Shown: positions 41,074 to 49,676, counted from the first letter of the stretch. The stretch is 53,974 bases of DNA from Candidatus Gastranaerophilales bacterium (GCA_944326605.1 CALVEM010000016.1:1-53974); one strand, 5' to 3'. Notes: generated from the sequence alone by a model not told the origin. Numbers and translations are program-made.

Positions 41074-42020
41074 TTCCGGAAACACGCGCAATAATGATTA
41101 ATCCCGACGTTATCCAATAGCGGAACTTCATTTATACAGACGTCAATACATTTTTTACATCTGGGATGAAATCTGCATCCCGATATATCCTGTTGTATAG
41201 AAGGCGGCTGTCCTTGAATTGTTTCAAGCATTGCTTCCCTATTTGAAGGCAGAGATCGCAAAAGAGCAACTGAATAAGGATGTTTCGGGTTTGCAAAAAA
41301 TTCTTTGCATGGCGCTGTTTCAACAATTCTTCCGGCGTACATAACGGAAACATAATCGGAATTTTCTCCGACAAGTGCCAGATCATGTGTAATCAAAAGA
41401 ATTGATGTATTTTTGGATACTCTGATTTCGTCAAGCAAGTTCATAATTTGTGCTTGAATTGTGACATCAAGAGCGGTTGTAGGCTCATCAGCAATCAAAA
41501 TTTCCGCATTGCAGGCAAGTGCCATGGCAATTATTGCACGCTGTTTCATTCCCCCTGAAAATTCATGCGGGTATGCCTTCATTCTTTCGGCTGCACAGGG
41601 TATTTGCACCGCATCTAATGCTTCTGTGGCTTTTTTAAAAGCTTCTTTCCCCTTCAATCCCTGATGAATATTGATTATTTCAAGAAGTTGGTCTCCTACA
41701 GTATACAGCGGGTTTAAAGAAGTCATCGGATCTTGCGGAATTAATGCAATTTTAGATCCTCTTATTTTTTGCATATTTTTAGCGGGTAATTCCAGAAGAT
41801 TTTCTTTGTTGTATATAATTTCTCCTGATGTAATTCGAGCGGTTTTAGGCAGAAGCCTTAAAATACTCATTGCGCTTATTGTTTTTCCGCAGCCGGATTC
41901 GCCGACAAGTGCGTGCATTTTCCCTTTTTCAAGAGAGAATGAAACATCAAACAATGCCTGCCTGAAACCGTTTTCAAAGTTAAATCCGATGTTTAAATTT
42001 TTAACTTCTAAAATCGCCAT
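41070..42020 (-). CDS. OppD/DppD-type peptide ABC transporter ATPase
   Basis: A 316-residue ATPase. Walker A is GESGCGKT, signature FSGGMKQRAI, Walker B ILIADEPTTALD, switch His in LITHDLAL. The C-terminal oligopeptide/dipeptide domain has the cysteine-rich GCRFHPRCKKCIDVC. It powers import of peptides or nickel. The partner permeases and OppF are not in this window. ATG 42020 (MAILEVKNL) was chosen; TATTAT ends six bases before it and no Shine-Dalgarno is present. Confidence 0.9.
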   Translation of the reverse strand: MAILEVKNLNIGFNFENGFRQALFDVSFSLEKGKMHALVGESGCGKTISAMSILRLLPKTARITSGEIIYNKENLLELPAKNMQKIRGSKIALIPQDPMTSLNPLYTVGDQLLEIINIHQGLKGKEAFKKATEALDAVQIPCAAERMKAYPHEFSGGMKQRAIIAMALACNAEILIADEPTTALDVTIQAQIMNLLDEIRVSKNTSILLITHDLALVGENSDYVSVMYAGRIVETAPCKEFFANPKHPYSVALLRSLPSNREAMLETIQGQPPSIQQDISGCRFHPRCKKCIDVCINEVPLLDNVGINHYCACFRN

Positions 42021-42083
42021 AACTATATAATATATGATAGTTAAAAATATGTGAATAGTCTTGCAGGCAGGTTTTGTTAACAA

Positions 42084-42253
42084 ATATTAAGAAAGTATTA
42101 TACAGCGAAAACACTTGTTATTAGGGTAATTAAGCGGTATATGCTTCATGAAAACCCATGTAACCATGCAATTTTAAGGGACAAATTTTTTTTATAAAAG
42201 TATAGGGGAAAAAATAATAATCTCATTCACGAGGAAAATGGAAAGGGGAAATT
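42084..42253 (+). promoter_or_regulatory. Upstream region of the 42254 gene with CATG triplet
   Basis: CTTCATGAAAACCCATGTAA followed by CCATGCAA (42146-42173) gives three CATG boxes about 10-11 bases apart, about one helix turn. Similar clustering occurs upstream of the gene at 51967. GAAAGGGGAAATT is the ribosome binding site. Confidence 0.4.
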
Positions 42254-43888
42254 ATGGGGATTAATTCTAATTATTCAATTTACGGTATGAAGGATTATGC
42301 AGCAGAATTTAGAGAAAAAAACAGAGAATCAGTTATCCGCATGGATCAAATGTTAAAAGATGCAGGTATTACCGTGCCTATAGGGAAATCAGATAAAAAA
42401 GATGAAAACAAAGGTATTACACTTGAACATCAAGATAAACAGCAGGAAGAACAAAATATTCAGCAAAAACAGGATTTAGGCAATCTTGCAATCAAAGAAA
42501 ATCGTAAAGCTGCCGAAGAAAAAATAAAAAATGACTTTTTAAAATACGGCGTAAACGGAGAAGCTGTAGAAAGTGAAAAAGAAGCCAAAAAAATGGCTAA
42601 AGAATATGTAAAAAATGAACAACGCAGACAAGAATCCGAAAGAACAACCGTATATATGGATAAAGAGGCTTATAAAGCAGCAGAAAAAGAACGTGATCAA
42701 CAATATGATAAATTATATGATCAATATAGAGATCAGGGTTTGAGCAGACGTAAAGCAAAAGAAAAAGCTAATGCCGAACTCGGAATAAATGAATACGTTA
42801 AAAAGAAAAATACACGTGCTTTCGTAGAAAATCATGAAGATATGTTCTATGATGAAAAAGGGAACTTCTCATCTGATAAATTTAAAGATCAGGCTGTTAA
42901 TTTTGCAAACACCCATACAAGAAGCGATGAAGTTGAAAATCAGTATTTAAGCTTAAAAGAAAGACGCGAAGTAGCAGCAAGATACGGTGTTAATAATAAC
43001 GTAATAGCAGATATCGCTAATAAAGCTAATATAGGTTATGAAAAAGATTATACCGAAGTATATCAAGCCGGAACAGTTGTCGCAGCTACAGCTTTAGGTG
43101 CAGTTGCAGGACACTTCTTGTTAGGAGCATCGGCTTCCGCAAGTGCTGCAGGAGCGTCTGCATCAGCAGGATCCGGAGCCGGTGCAGCTGGCGCAGCCGC
43201 AACAGCAACAGCGGAAGTCTCGGGAACTCTGCCGGGAGCAGCAGTAGGTGCCGGTTTAGGTACAGCTTCAACTCCGTTTATCCGCGATAAAGGTAACAAA
43301 GAACCTAGAATATATCAGCCGGATCAACCGGAACCGCAGCCGCAAGTTCAACCTCAGCCTGAACCTGAGCAAGACAAACCGCCTGTTCAGCCCGAAGAAG
43401 AAGTGATTGTCCCGCCTCCTGCCCAACAGGAAGAGGAACAGCCATGCCCTGTAGAGACTTGGCAGTCAGAATTCTGCGATCATACTGTAAAAAGAGGTGA
43501 TGACTGGACAAAAGTATCTCTTGCAAAAGTTAAAACAATTAACGGTAAGAAACCGGACGGAAAAATCTTAAAAGCATATGTTCATGCAGAAAAACTTAAA
43601 CACGGAGTTACAGATTTCTCTCTGAATACAATGCCGAAAGTCGGTGAAACAATGAGAGTTTACTCTGACTTCTCAGACCTTCTTGCAGATGAAGCACTGG
43701 TTAAAAAACATCCGGAATTGTTACTTCTTAAAGATGCACAAATTGAACTAAACTGCGATGGAGAAACAAACGGCAGAACATCAAATTCAAGACCAAGAGT
43801 AAAATATACACCGTTTGAAGGTATGTTTACGGAAGCTGTAAAATATAAACAGGATTGTAATGATCCGGCACCTGTAATAGTAAAGTAA
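42254..43888 (+). CDS. Large lineage-specific protein with coiled coil, glycine/alanine-rich membrane segment and LysM-like end
   Basis: A 544-residue protein of unknown family. Residues about 10-270 are highly charged and helical (coiled coil). About 278-345 is an alanine/glycine-rich stretch (VVAATALGAVAGHFLLGAS and more) that could span a membrane. About 355-400 is rich in proline, glutamine and glutamate (EPQPQVQPQPEPEQDKP). The last 140 residues start with CDHTVKRGDDWTKVSLAKVK, which resembles a LysM-type wall-binding motif. There is no signal peptide. A surface or envelope-linking role is likely. It ends at a strong terminator. Confidence 0.6.
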   Translation: MGINSNYSIYGMKDYAAEFREKNRESVIRMDQMLKDAGITVPIGKSDKKDENKGITLEHQDKQQEEQNIQQKQDLGNLAIKENRKAAEEKIKNDFLKYGVNGEAVESEKEAKKMAKEYVKNEQRRQESERTTVYMDKEAYKAAEKERDQQYDKLYDQYRDQGLSRRKAKEKANAELGINEYVKKKNTRAFVENHEDMFYDEKGNFSSDKFKDQAVNFANTHTRSDEVENQYLSLKERREVAARYGVNNNVIADIANKANIGYEKDYTEVYQAGTVVAATALGAVAGHFLLGASASASAAGASASAGSGAGAAGAAATATAEVSGTLPGAAVGAGLGTASTPFIRDKGNKEPRIYQPDQPEPQPQVQPQPEPEQDKPPVQPEEEVIVPPPAQQEEEQPCPVETWQSEFCDHTVKRGDDWTKVSLAKVKTINGKKPDGKILKAYVHAEKLKHGVTDFSLNTMPKVGETMRVYSDFSDLLADEALVKKHPELLLLKDAQIELNCDGETNGRTSNSRPRVKYTPFEGMFTEAVKYKQDCNDPAPVIVK

Positions 43889-43911
43889 GGTGAAGTATAT
43901 TATATAAATTC

Positions 43912-43943
43912 AAAAAAGTTCCTCAAGAAAGAGGAACTTTTTT
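43912..43943. terminator. Bidirectional rho-independent terminator
   Basis: AAAAAAGTTCCTC-AAGAAA-GAGGAACTTTTTT: a 7-bp GC-containing stem flanked by A6 and T6, so it works on both strands. The last codons of the minus-strand ispE lie inside it. Confidence 0.9.
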
Positions 43944-45137
43944 GACGCCATCAGAAGTTGTTTGCAGTTCATTTAGAATCCAATAATCATCTAAAGGGGT
44001 AAATCTGTTATCAATCATAAAATATGTTGAGCCTGAACCTGACATTACAGATTCCGGGTATAATTTTTTTATTGTCTTTAATTCATCATAATCATCAATT
44101 AAAGCCCATTCAAGATCATTTGCAAAATCCTCCCTTTTGCCGAATTCTGATTTAAATCCTGCTGACAGTTTTTCAGAAAATTTTGTGTAAGCTTCTTTTG
44201 CGCTGATCCCGAGTTTTTCAGGCTTTATCAAAGAAAGCGTAAATTCTTTAAATTCAAGCGGCTTTAAAATTTCTCCCCTGCCAGATGTCATCTGTCTTCC
44301 GCCTTCAAGGCAGAAGTTTAAATCGGAACCGAGTTTGGCGCAGAGAATATGAAGCTCTTTTCTTGAAAGAGGTCTGCCGCAAATTTCGTTCAATCCGTAT
44401 AAAGTTCCGGCAGCATCGGTGCTTCCGCCGGCAAGTCCGGCTGATACCGGAATATTTTTTTCTATATAAATATCAATTTTATGAGGTGTAAGATTTGTTC
44501 GTTCAATAAAAAGAACAGCAGCCTTATAAACAAGGTTTGTTTCATTGTAAGGGATGCCACTATTGTTTCCCGTAAGATTTATCGCAAATTTTTCTGCCGG
44601 AGTTTTTTTAATCGTTAAATAGTCATAGAGGCTGATAGTCTGCATAACGCTTTCAATATTGTGAAATCCGTCAGGACGTTTGCCTGTAACCTTTAGCGAC
44701 AGGTTAATTTTTGCAGGACACTGAATTTTTATTCCGTTCTCACTACCCTCCCTTGAGGGGAGGGTGGAAATCTTTGATTTCCGGGTGGGTGATTTAGTTT
44801 TATCGTTTAAATATTTCATAACACCTTCAATGTTATTGTATATATCGTTATTCCAAATTCTGATTACACTGTAGCCTTTATCGTTTAAATATTTATCGCG
44901 AATTTTATCGTATTTTTCGTTTTTACTATGCTGCCCTCCGTCAAGCTCTATGATAATTTTTTTAGTACAGCATAAAAAATCAACTATGTACTTTCCGATT
45001 GGTTGCTGGCGTCTAAACTTTAACCCGTTTAATTGTCTTTTTTTGAGATAATTCCATAAAATTGTTTCAGGCAATGTAGAATTATTTCTCATATCTTTTG
45101 CATTTTGTTTTTGTTGTTCAGGATGTTGAAATTTCAT
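43923..45137 (-). CDS. ispE: DUF559 endonuclease-like domain fused to IspE (CDP-ME kinase)
   Basis: A 404-residue chimera. Residues 1-113 are a complete DUF559 (VSR/restriction-endonuclease-like) domain: LKFRRQQPIGKYIVDFLC, IIELDGGQH and GYSVIRIWNND. Residues 114-135 (SPTRKSKISTLPSREGSEN) are translated repeat. From about 136 follows IspE of normal length: AKINLSLKV, the GHMP loop SAGLAGGSTDAAGT and MSGSGSTYFMI. IspE phosphorylates 4-diphosphocytidyl-methylerythritol in the MEP pathway. No start codon remains at the natural IspE N-terminus, but an in-frame ATG about 75 bp upstream, inside the DUF559 part, could give a separate IspE. Confidence 0.88.
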   Translation of the reverse strand: MKFQHPEQQKQNAKDMRNNSTLPETILWNYLKKRQLNGLKFRRQQPIGKYIVDFLCCTKKIIIELDGGQHSKNEKYDKIRDKYLNDKGYSVIRIWNNDIYNNIEGVMKYLNDKTKSPTRKSKISTLPSREGSENGIKIQCPAKINLSLKVTGKRPDGFHNIESVMQTISLYDYLTIKKTPAEKFAINLTGNNSGIPYNETNLVYKAAVLFIERTNLTPHKIDIYIEKNIPVSAGLAGGSTDAAGTLYGLNEICGRPLSRKELHILCAKLGSDLNFCLEGGRQMTSGRGEILKPLEFKEFTLSLIKPEKLGISAKEAYTKFSEKLSAGFKSEFGKREDFANDLEWALIDDYDELKTIKKLYPESVMSGSGSTYFMIDNRFTPLDDYWILNELQTTSDGVKKVPLS

Positions 45138-45182
45138 TTTTCACCCACCCTTTTACTTCCCCTCCCCTCGAGGGAGGGGAAA
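44745..45182. mobile_element. Candidate autonomous element: DUF559 gene between inverted palindromic ends
   Basis: The left end (44745-44791) has hairpin ACCCTCCCTTGAGGGGAGGG, a short spacer, then GGGTGGGTG. The right end, read inward, has hairpin CCCCTCCCTCGAGGGGAGGG, a spacer and GGGTGGGTG (45142-45150). They face each other with only the DUF559 frame between. The ends match those of MITE-like elements at 6550, 37558 and 53638. The right end supplies the ribosome binding site of the DUF559 gene and the C-terminus of rsmA. Confidence 0.65.
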
Positions 45183-46067
45183 AGTTTCATCACTTGAAAG
45201 GAGGGCGGAAATATTTGATTTTGTGATAGATGTTGTACCTTTCAATTCTTCTGACAATTTACCGAACATTTCTATTGAGAGTTTTTCTCCTCTTATGTTT
45301 TCATCCAGCCCGAGTTTTGAAAAAGCATTCAGTATATTTTCTTTTGAAAAACCGGCAGATAAAAGACAGTTTTTCAAAGTTTTCCGTCTTTGAGCAAAAC
45401 CTGCTTTTACTGTTTTTCTGAAATGAGTGTAGTCTGTCAAGTCAAGCAGAGGTTTTTCTCTGACCGTTAATTTTACCAGTGCCGAATTAACTTTCGGCGC
45501 AGGATAAAAAGCTTTTCTTCCGACTAATCTTAAAATTTCAACATCTGCCCAAAATTGCGACAATATTGTCAAAAGTCCGTACTGTTTGGAAGGAGAATTT
45601 TCATCTGCAGTCATTCTTTGTGCAACTTCCTGCTGCACCATAAGGATTATGTCTTTTATTTTGTTTCTGTTTCTGTTGTTTAAATCGTCAATTTCTCCGA
45701 GCAGGTGGGCAATAATCGGACTTGTAATATAGTATGGAATATTTGCAACTATTTTAATTTTCTCATTGCAAAGCTTTGATAAATCAGTTTTTAAAATATC
45801 TTTGTGGATAATTGTAAGATTAGAAGCGTCAATTTTTTCAAGTTCTTTTACGGCTTCCTCATCAAGTTCAATTGCAAAGACATGTTTGGCATGTTTGACA
45901 AGCTGTTCTGTTACAAATCCGACCCCCGGTCCGATTTCCACAACCGTATCATCGGGCTTGATATCTGCATAATCAATGATATCAGAGATTACCTGACCGT
46001 CAATCAGGAAATTTTGTCCCAGTCTTTTTTTTGTTCTGAAATATCTTGCTCTTTCGAAGTAGTTCAT
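45153..46067 (-). CDS. rsmA: 16S rRNA (adenine1518/1519-N6)-dimethyltransferase
   Basis: A 304-residue RsmA/KsgA methyltransferase. KKRLGQNFLIDGQVI, VVEIGPGVGFVTEQL and the catalytic VANIPYYITSPI are all present. ATG 46067 (MNYFERARYF) is chosen over a longer frame to 46097. The natural enzyme ends near FGKLSEELKG; the following tail (SSDETFPLPRGEGK) is encoded by the right end of the DUF559 element. ispE lies just downstream in the same direction, a pairing seen in other bacteria too. Confidence 0.94.
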   Translation of the reverse strand: MNYFERARYFRTKKRLGQNFLIDGQVISDIIDYADIKPDDTVVEIGPGVGFVTEQLVKHAKHVFAIELDEEAVKELEKIDASNLTIIHKDILKTDLSKLCNEKIKIVANIPYYITSPIIAHLLGEIDDLNNRNRNKIKDIILMVQQEVAQRMTADENSPSKQYGLLTILSQFWADVEILRLVGRKAFYPAPKVNSALVKLTVREKPLLDLTDYTHFRKTVKAGFAQRRKTLKNCLLSAGFSKENILNAFSKLGLDENIRGEKLSIEMFGKLSEELKGTTSITKSNISALLSSDETFPLPRGEGK

Positions 46068-46135
46068 CTTACCTATAATAATACCACACACAGGCAAATG
46101 TTTTAATAAAGTTTTTTTGTTAATTTTGTGGATGA

Positions 46136-46151
46136 TATAATAGATAGGGGG
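46136..46151 (+). promoter_or_regulatory. -10 box and ribosome binding site that decide the gshA start
   Basis: TATAAT at 46136-46141 followed by AGGGGG at 46146-46151 and a GTG at 46158. An upstream in-frame GTG at 46128 lies before the -10 and cannot be in the mRNA. Confidence 0.6.
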
Positions 46152-46157
46152 TCACTT

Positions 46158-47477
46158 GTGAACAACGTACAAACCAAATTAGACAAAAAAGAAATTTTAA
46201 AACTTTTTGAGGCAGGATGCAAACTTTCTCAAACACATAAAATCGGGATTGAATACGAAAGGCTCCCTGTGTTTCCTGTTACATCAAAGGCTGTTGATTA
46301 CTCATCGGAATTCGGGATCTGTAATTTTTTAAGAAACTTTGCCCGCGAAGAAAACTGGGATTATATAATGGACGATTACAATATAATCGGTCTGAAACAG
46401 GGGCATGACACAATTACTCTGGAGCCGGGGTGCCAGATTGAGATGAGTTTGGAGCCGCAAAATACAATTGATGAATTGAAGTCAAAAATTACTGATTTAG
46501 ATAAAAAATTAAAACCGGTACTGAATAAGTTTAATATAAAGCTTTTAAACTACGGTGTTTCGCCGTTGTCGACACATAAATCAATAAACCTTATCCCTAA
46601 AAAACGCTATAAAATAATGGCTAAATATCTATGGGGTATTTTATCAGATGTTATGATGAGGGAAACTGCGGGTATTCAGTGCTGTATAGATTTTGAAAGC
46701 GAAGAAGATGCAATGCGCAAGTTCAAAATAGCGAATAAGCTTGTTCCTTTTATGACTGCGATGTTTGCAAATTCACCGATCAGAGGCGGTGTGGAAACAG
46801 GATATAAAAGTTTCAGAGCATTGAGCTGGCTTAATACCGATAATGACCGCTGCGGATTTGTCGGACAGATTGACGAACATTTCTCTTTTGAAGAATATGT
46901 TGACTATGTTCTTGAAGCTCCGATGATATTTATCAATCGTGAATCAGGTGCAATACCCGTTAACGGAAAAATTACGTTTAATCAGTTTATGGAAGAAGGC
47001 TTTGAAGGATTTGAGGCTGATATAGATGATTTCAAACTTCATGCAAATCTTTATTTCCCTGAAGTCCGCCTGCGGAATTTCTTAGAGATAAGAAATCATG
47101 ATTGTGTCGGGAAAGATTTGCAGTATGCAATTCTTGCGATTTATAAAGGAATTTTATACAGCCGCAATGCAATGGAGGAGGTTGAAGAACTTTTCAAACC
47201 TTATGAATACAGGGATTTTTCGGAATTGAGATATAATGTTCCTAAAAGTGCATTGAATGCTAAAATTGCACATCATAACATAAAAGATATTGCAAAAGAG
47301 ATCTTGTATATTGCTGAAAAATCTCTTATTGAAATGGATTTAGATGAAGAAAAATTTATTGAGCCAATAAAAGAATATACACTTAACGGCATAACTCCTG
47401 CCGACATAATTATTCGTAACTGGAACGGTGTCTGGAACAGGGACGTTAAAAAATTGATAAAACATGTGGCAGGATAA
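46158..47477 (+). CDS. gshA: Glutamate-cysteine ligase, plant/cyanobacterial-type
   Basis: A 439-residue enzyme of the GCS2 family, making gamma-glutamylcysteine. Recognisable parts are GIEYERLPVFP, a LEPGCQIEMSLEPQNTI metal-site segment, YGVSPLSTHKSI, MRETAGIQCCIDFESEEDAM and FANSPIRGG. GTG 46158 is chosen as start from the ribosome binding site AGGGGG. No gshB is seen in the window, so whether glutathione is made is open. The gene is divergent from rsmA. Confidence 0.88.
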   Translation: MNNVQTKLDKKEILKLFEAGCKLSQTHKIGIEYERLPVFPVTSKAVDYSSEFGICNFLRNFAREENWDYIMDDYNIIGLKQGHDTITLEPGCQIEMSLEPQNTIDELKSKITDLDKKLKPVLNKFNIKLLNYGVSPLSTHKSINLIPKKRYKIMAKYLWGILSDVMMRETAGIQCCIDFESEEDAMRKFKIANKLVPFMTAMFANSPIRGGVETGYKSFRALSWLNTDNDRCGFVGQIDEHFSFEEYVDYVLEAPMIFINRESGAIPVNGKITFNQFMEEGFEGFEADIDDFKLHANLYFPEVRLRNFLEIRNHDCVGKDLQYAILAIYKGILYSRNAMEEVEELFKPYEYRDFSELRYNVPKSALNAKIAHHNIKDIAKEILYIAEKSLIEMDLDEEKFIEPIKEYTLNGITPADIIIRNWNGVWNRDVKKLIKHVAG

Positions 47478-47482
47478 AAATT

Positions 47483-47520
47483 AAAAAAAATAACACGGAG
47501 AACAATTTTGTTCTCCGTGT
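47483..47520 (-). terminator. Strong rho-independent terminator of the minus-strand ncRNA
   Basis: A perfect 13-bp inverted repeat ACACGGAGAACAA-TT-TTGTTCTCCGTGT at 47493-47520. On the minus strand it is followed by TTATTTTTTTTAATTTTT. On the plus strand no T-run follows, so it is not a terminator for gshA. Confidence 0.85.
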
Positions 47521-47780
47521 CTGTCGATTACCGTCATATCAGGATTTGCGGCGATGCGCCAAGCCTCCCCTTATCCGCGCTGATAAAATATATTCGGAAG
47601 TTTTTTCAGGAAAGGTTTCACCCGTCGGGTAATCGTCCGTATCCCGCCGCTTATGCCCCGGAAATGGTGCAGGTTATCACTATCACCTGCTTCGAATATC
47701 AACACAGATGTACATTACCGTTAAGGCTGTGTCCTCCGGACCGGAAATATCCCGGATGATCCGGCTTTGAGATACGAAGC
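47485..47780 (-). ncRNA. Putative structured noncoding RNA of about 290 nt
   Basis: The segment is far richer in G and C than the surrounding DNA, has no credible reading frame, and ends on the minus strand in a perfect terminator. The RNA shows local hairpins (CCGGAT-C-ATCCGG near its 5' end, ACACAG...CTGTGT, GCAGGT...ACCTGC, GGCG-CAT-CGCC) and a possible long-range GCGGCG/CGCCGC pairing. It was compared by eye with RNase P RNA, tmRNA, SRP RNA, 6S RNA and common riboswitches, and no class signature was found. The 5' end is a guess from the loss of GC content. Confidence 0.6.
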
Positions 47781-47919
47781 TGTTTACATTTTTATTTTAA
47801 AATTTTTTCTATCAGTTTTCATTCAACTTTTTTCTTATTAATTATTCTGAAATTTTGTACTTTTGTGTAATAGAATAAATGCTTATTTAAGTGATAATAC
47901 CGCAAGGAGGGAACTTTAG

Positions 47920-48948
47920 ATGGCAATAAAAATACTGGTTTTTGATTACCGCGAAAGCGAAAGAAATTTTTTCGGCAGTAACAAATTTGAGCAGTTTGAT
48001 ATAACTTTTTATAATGAAAGTCTGAACGATGATTTTATTAAAAACATTCCGCGGGAACAGCTTGAAAATACCTATGCCATAAGTGTATTTATTGATTCGG
48101 ATGTTACAAAAAATGTTATAAATGCTTTTAAAAATTTGAGAATAATTTCGACACGATCTACAGGAGTTGATCATATTGATTTAAAGGCTGCGGCGGCAAA
48201 GAATATTGCGGTTATCAATGTTGAAGGTTACGGCTCAAAAGCGGTTGCACAATTTACGATAGGTTTGATGATATCACTTGTACGGAGGATTGTCCCTGCG
48301 TCTAAGTATATTACACAGAATGAACACGGTTCTTGTTCAAACTTTTTGGGACGCGATATTGCCAATTTAACTTTAGGGGTTGTCGGCACAGGTTCTATAG
48401 GTGCTGCTGTATGTACGCTTGGCTGTGCATTCGGGATGAATGTTATGGCTTATGACCTAACTGAAAAGAAAGAATTAAGTTCGAATTATGATATCAAATA
48501 TGTTGATTTAAATACATTATTGAAGAATTCGGATATTGTTTCTCTGCATATACCTTATACAGGTAATAATTTTCATATGTTTTCCGAGGGACAATTTGAT
48601 ATGATGAAAAATAGTGCATATATAATTAATACTTCACGCGGAGAAATTCTTGATACATTTGCCCTGTATAAAGCTTTAACTGGGCATAAACTTGCAGGGG
48701 CAGCTCTGGATGTTGTTATATGTGAACAGATAAGTTTCAGATGCAGCCAGTTTTCAAAACAGCTTAATAAGGATATTATTTGCCTTGAAGAAGCAAAAAT
48801 TGTCAAAGAACTTGCCGGAATGGACAATGTAATAATAACACCTCATATTGCTTATGAAACACAGGATGCAATAGATTATATTTTAGAAGTTTCGTTTAAA
48901 GGTATTCTTGACTGCATAAAAGGCGGTAATGAATACAGAACATATTGA
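47920..48948 (+). CDS. D-2-hydroxyacid dehydrogenase, D-lactate dehydrogenase-like
   Basis: A 342-residue NAD-dependent enzyme. The substrate domain has RIISTRSTGVDHIDL, the Rossmann domain LGVVGTGSIGAAVC, and the C-terminal catalytic residues INTSRGEILDT (Arg), the Glu in VICEQI and the His in TPHIAYE. The length and the GEILDT region fit D-lactate dehydrogenase best, reducing pyruvate in fermentation. AAGGAGGG precedes the ATG. It stands alone. Confidence 0.85.
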   Translation: MAIKILVFDYRESERNFFGSNKFEQFDITFYNESLNDDFIKNIPREQLENTYAISVFIDSDVTKNVINAFKNLRIISTRSTGVDHIDLKAAAAKNIAVINVEGYGSKAVAQFTIGLMISLVRRIVPASKYITQNEHGSCSNFLGRDIANLTLGVVGTGSIGAAVCTLGCAFGMNVMAYDLTEKKELSSNYDIKYVDLNTLLKNSDIVSLHIPYTGNNFHMFSEGQFDMMKNSAYIINTSRGEILDTFALYKALTGHKLAGAALDVVICEQISFRCSQFSKQLNKDIICLEEAKIVKELAGMDNVIITPHIAYETQDAIDYILEVSFKGILDCIKGGNEYRTY

Positions 48949-48993
48949 CATGACAGGAAGATAAGAGGGGATAAGCTTAATTAAAAAACAAAT

Positions 48994-49662
48994 TTATTTA
49001 ATCATTATCTGCATTGAAATTACGCCGAAAAGAAAATCCTTACGTTTTCTAAGTTTAAATCCTTTGCTTTCAAAATCTTTAATCAAATCTTCAGGCTCAG
49101 GAAAAATTTGTTTTGATTTAATTAAATATGAGTATGCAGAATAATTATCAGTAAATAATCTTGCTAAAATGGGGATTATAAAATCAAATAATTTGCTGAT
49201 AATATTTTTGTTGCCAAAATCCAGATGCATAAAACATCCGCCGGATTTTAAAATACGGTAAACTTCTTCAACGGCTTTTTCTGCGTTTTGAATATTCCTC
49301 AAACCGAAACCCATAACTGCAAAATCAAATGTGTTGTCAGCGAACGGCAAATTAGTCACATCTCCCTGTAAGTATTGAATGTCTTTGCTTTTTCTTCTTG
49401 CAATTTCAAGCATTTTTCCGGAAAAATCAATCCCTGTTACTTTAGCGTCTGGCTCAATTTGTTTTATAATCCTTGCAAGGTCGCCTGTTCCGCAGCAAAG
49501 GTCAATCACTCCGGCATAGGGTTTTATATTCAGGCTTTTTATACTCATATATTTTACATATTTCTGTGTTCCCAAAGACATAACATTGTTTAATAAATCG
49601 TATTTGCCTGAAATAAGATTAAACATTGCCTGTATTTTTTGTGGTGATTTATCGAAAGTCAT
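48994..49662 (-). CDS. ubiE: Demethylmenaquinone/ubiquinone C-methyltransferase family
   Basis: A 222-residue class I methyltransferase. The family signatures are FNLISGKYDLLNNVMSLGTQ, VIDLCCGTGDLARI, GIDFSGKMLEIARRK and FAVMGFGLRNI. It methylates demethylmenaquinone or an equivalent quinone ring. A cyanobacterial relative could use it in phylloquinone or menaquinone synthesis. The start overlaps the promoter region of the divergent DUF4127 gene. Confidence 0.9.
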   Translation of the reverse strand: MTFDKSPQKIQAMFNLISGKYDLLNNVMSLGTQKYVKYMSIKSLNIKPYAGVIDLCCGTGDLARIIKQIEPDAKVTGIDFSGKMLEIARRKSKDIQYLQGDVTNLPFADNTFDFAVMGFGLRNIQNAEKAVEEVYRILKSGGCFMHLDFGNKNIISKLFDFIIPILARLFTDNYSAYSYLIKSKQIFPEPEDLIKDFESKGFKLRKRKDFLFGVISMQIMIK

Positions 49663-49676
49663 AAATTGTTACCTTT

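Larger units (their letters stand above)
47478..47919. other. Intergenic region holding the GC-rich ncRNA candidate and the promoter of the next gene
   Basis: The segment 47485-47780 is described separately. From 47781 to 47919 the DNA is very AT-rich, with a TAGAATAAA box near 47870 and the AAGGAGGG ribosome binding site of the gene at 47920. Confidence 0.6.

Noticed and set aside
41070-42020. Complete peptide transporter operon
   Set aside because: Only the ATPase gene is present; neighbours are an amidohydrolase-like gene and a cell-surface candidate.
43063-43526. Minus-strand frames opposite the alanine/glycine-rich and proline-rich parts of the 42254 gene
   Set aside because: Low-complexity coding DNA gives long frames on the other strand; the plus-strand gene has a good ribosome binding site and terminator.
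47508-47759. Open frame of 83 codons on the plus strand in the GC-rich intergenic region
   Set aside because: It starts in the terminator hairpin, has no ribosome binding site and lies antisense to the ncRNA candidate; open frames arise easily in GC-rich noncoding DNA.
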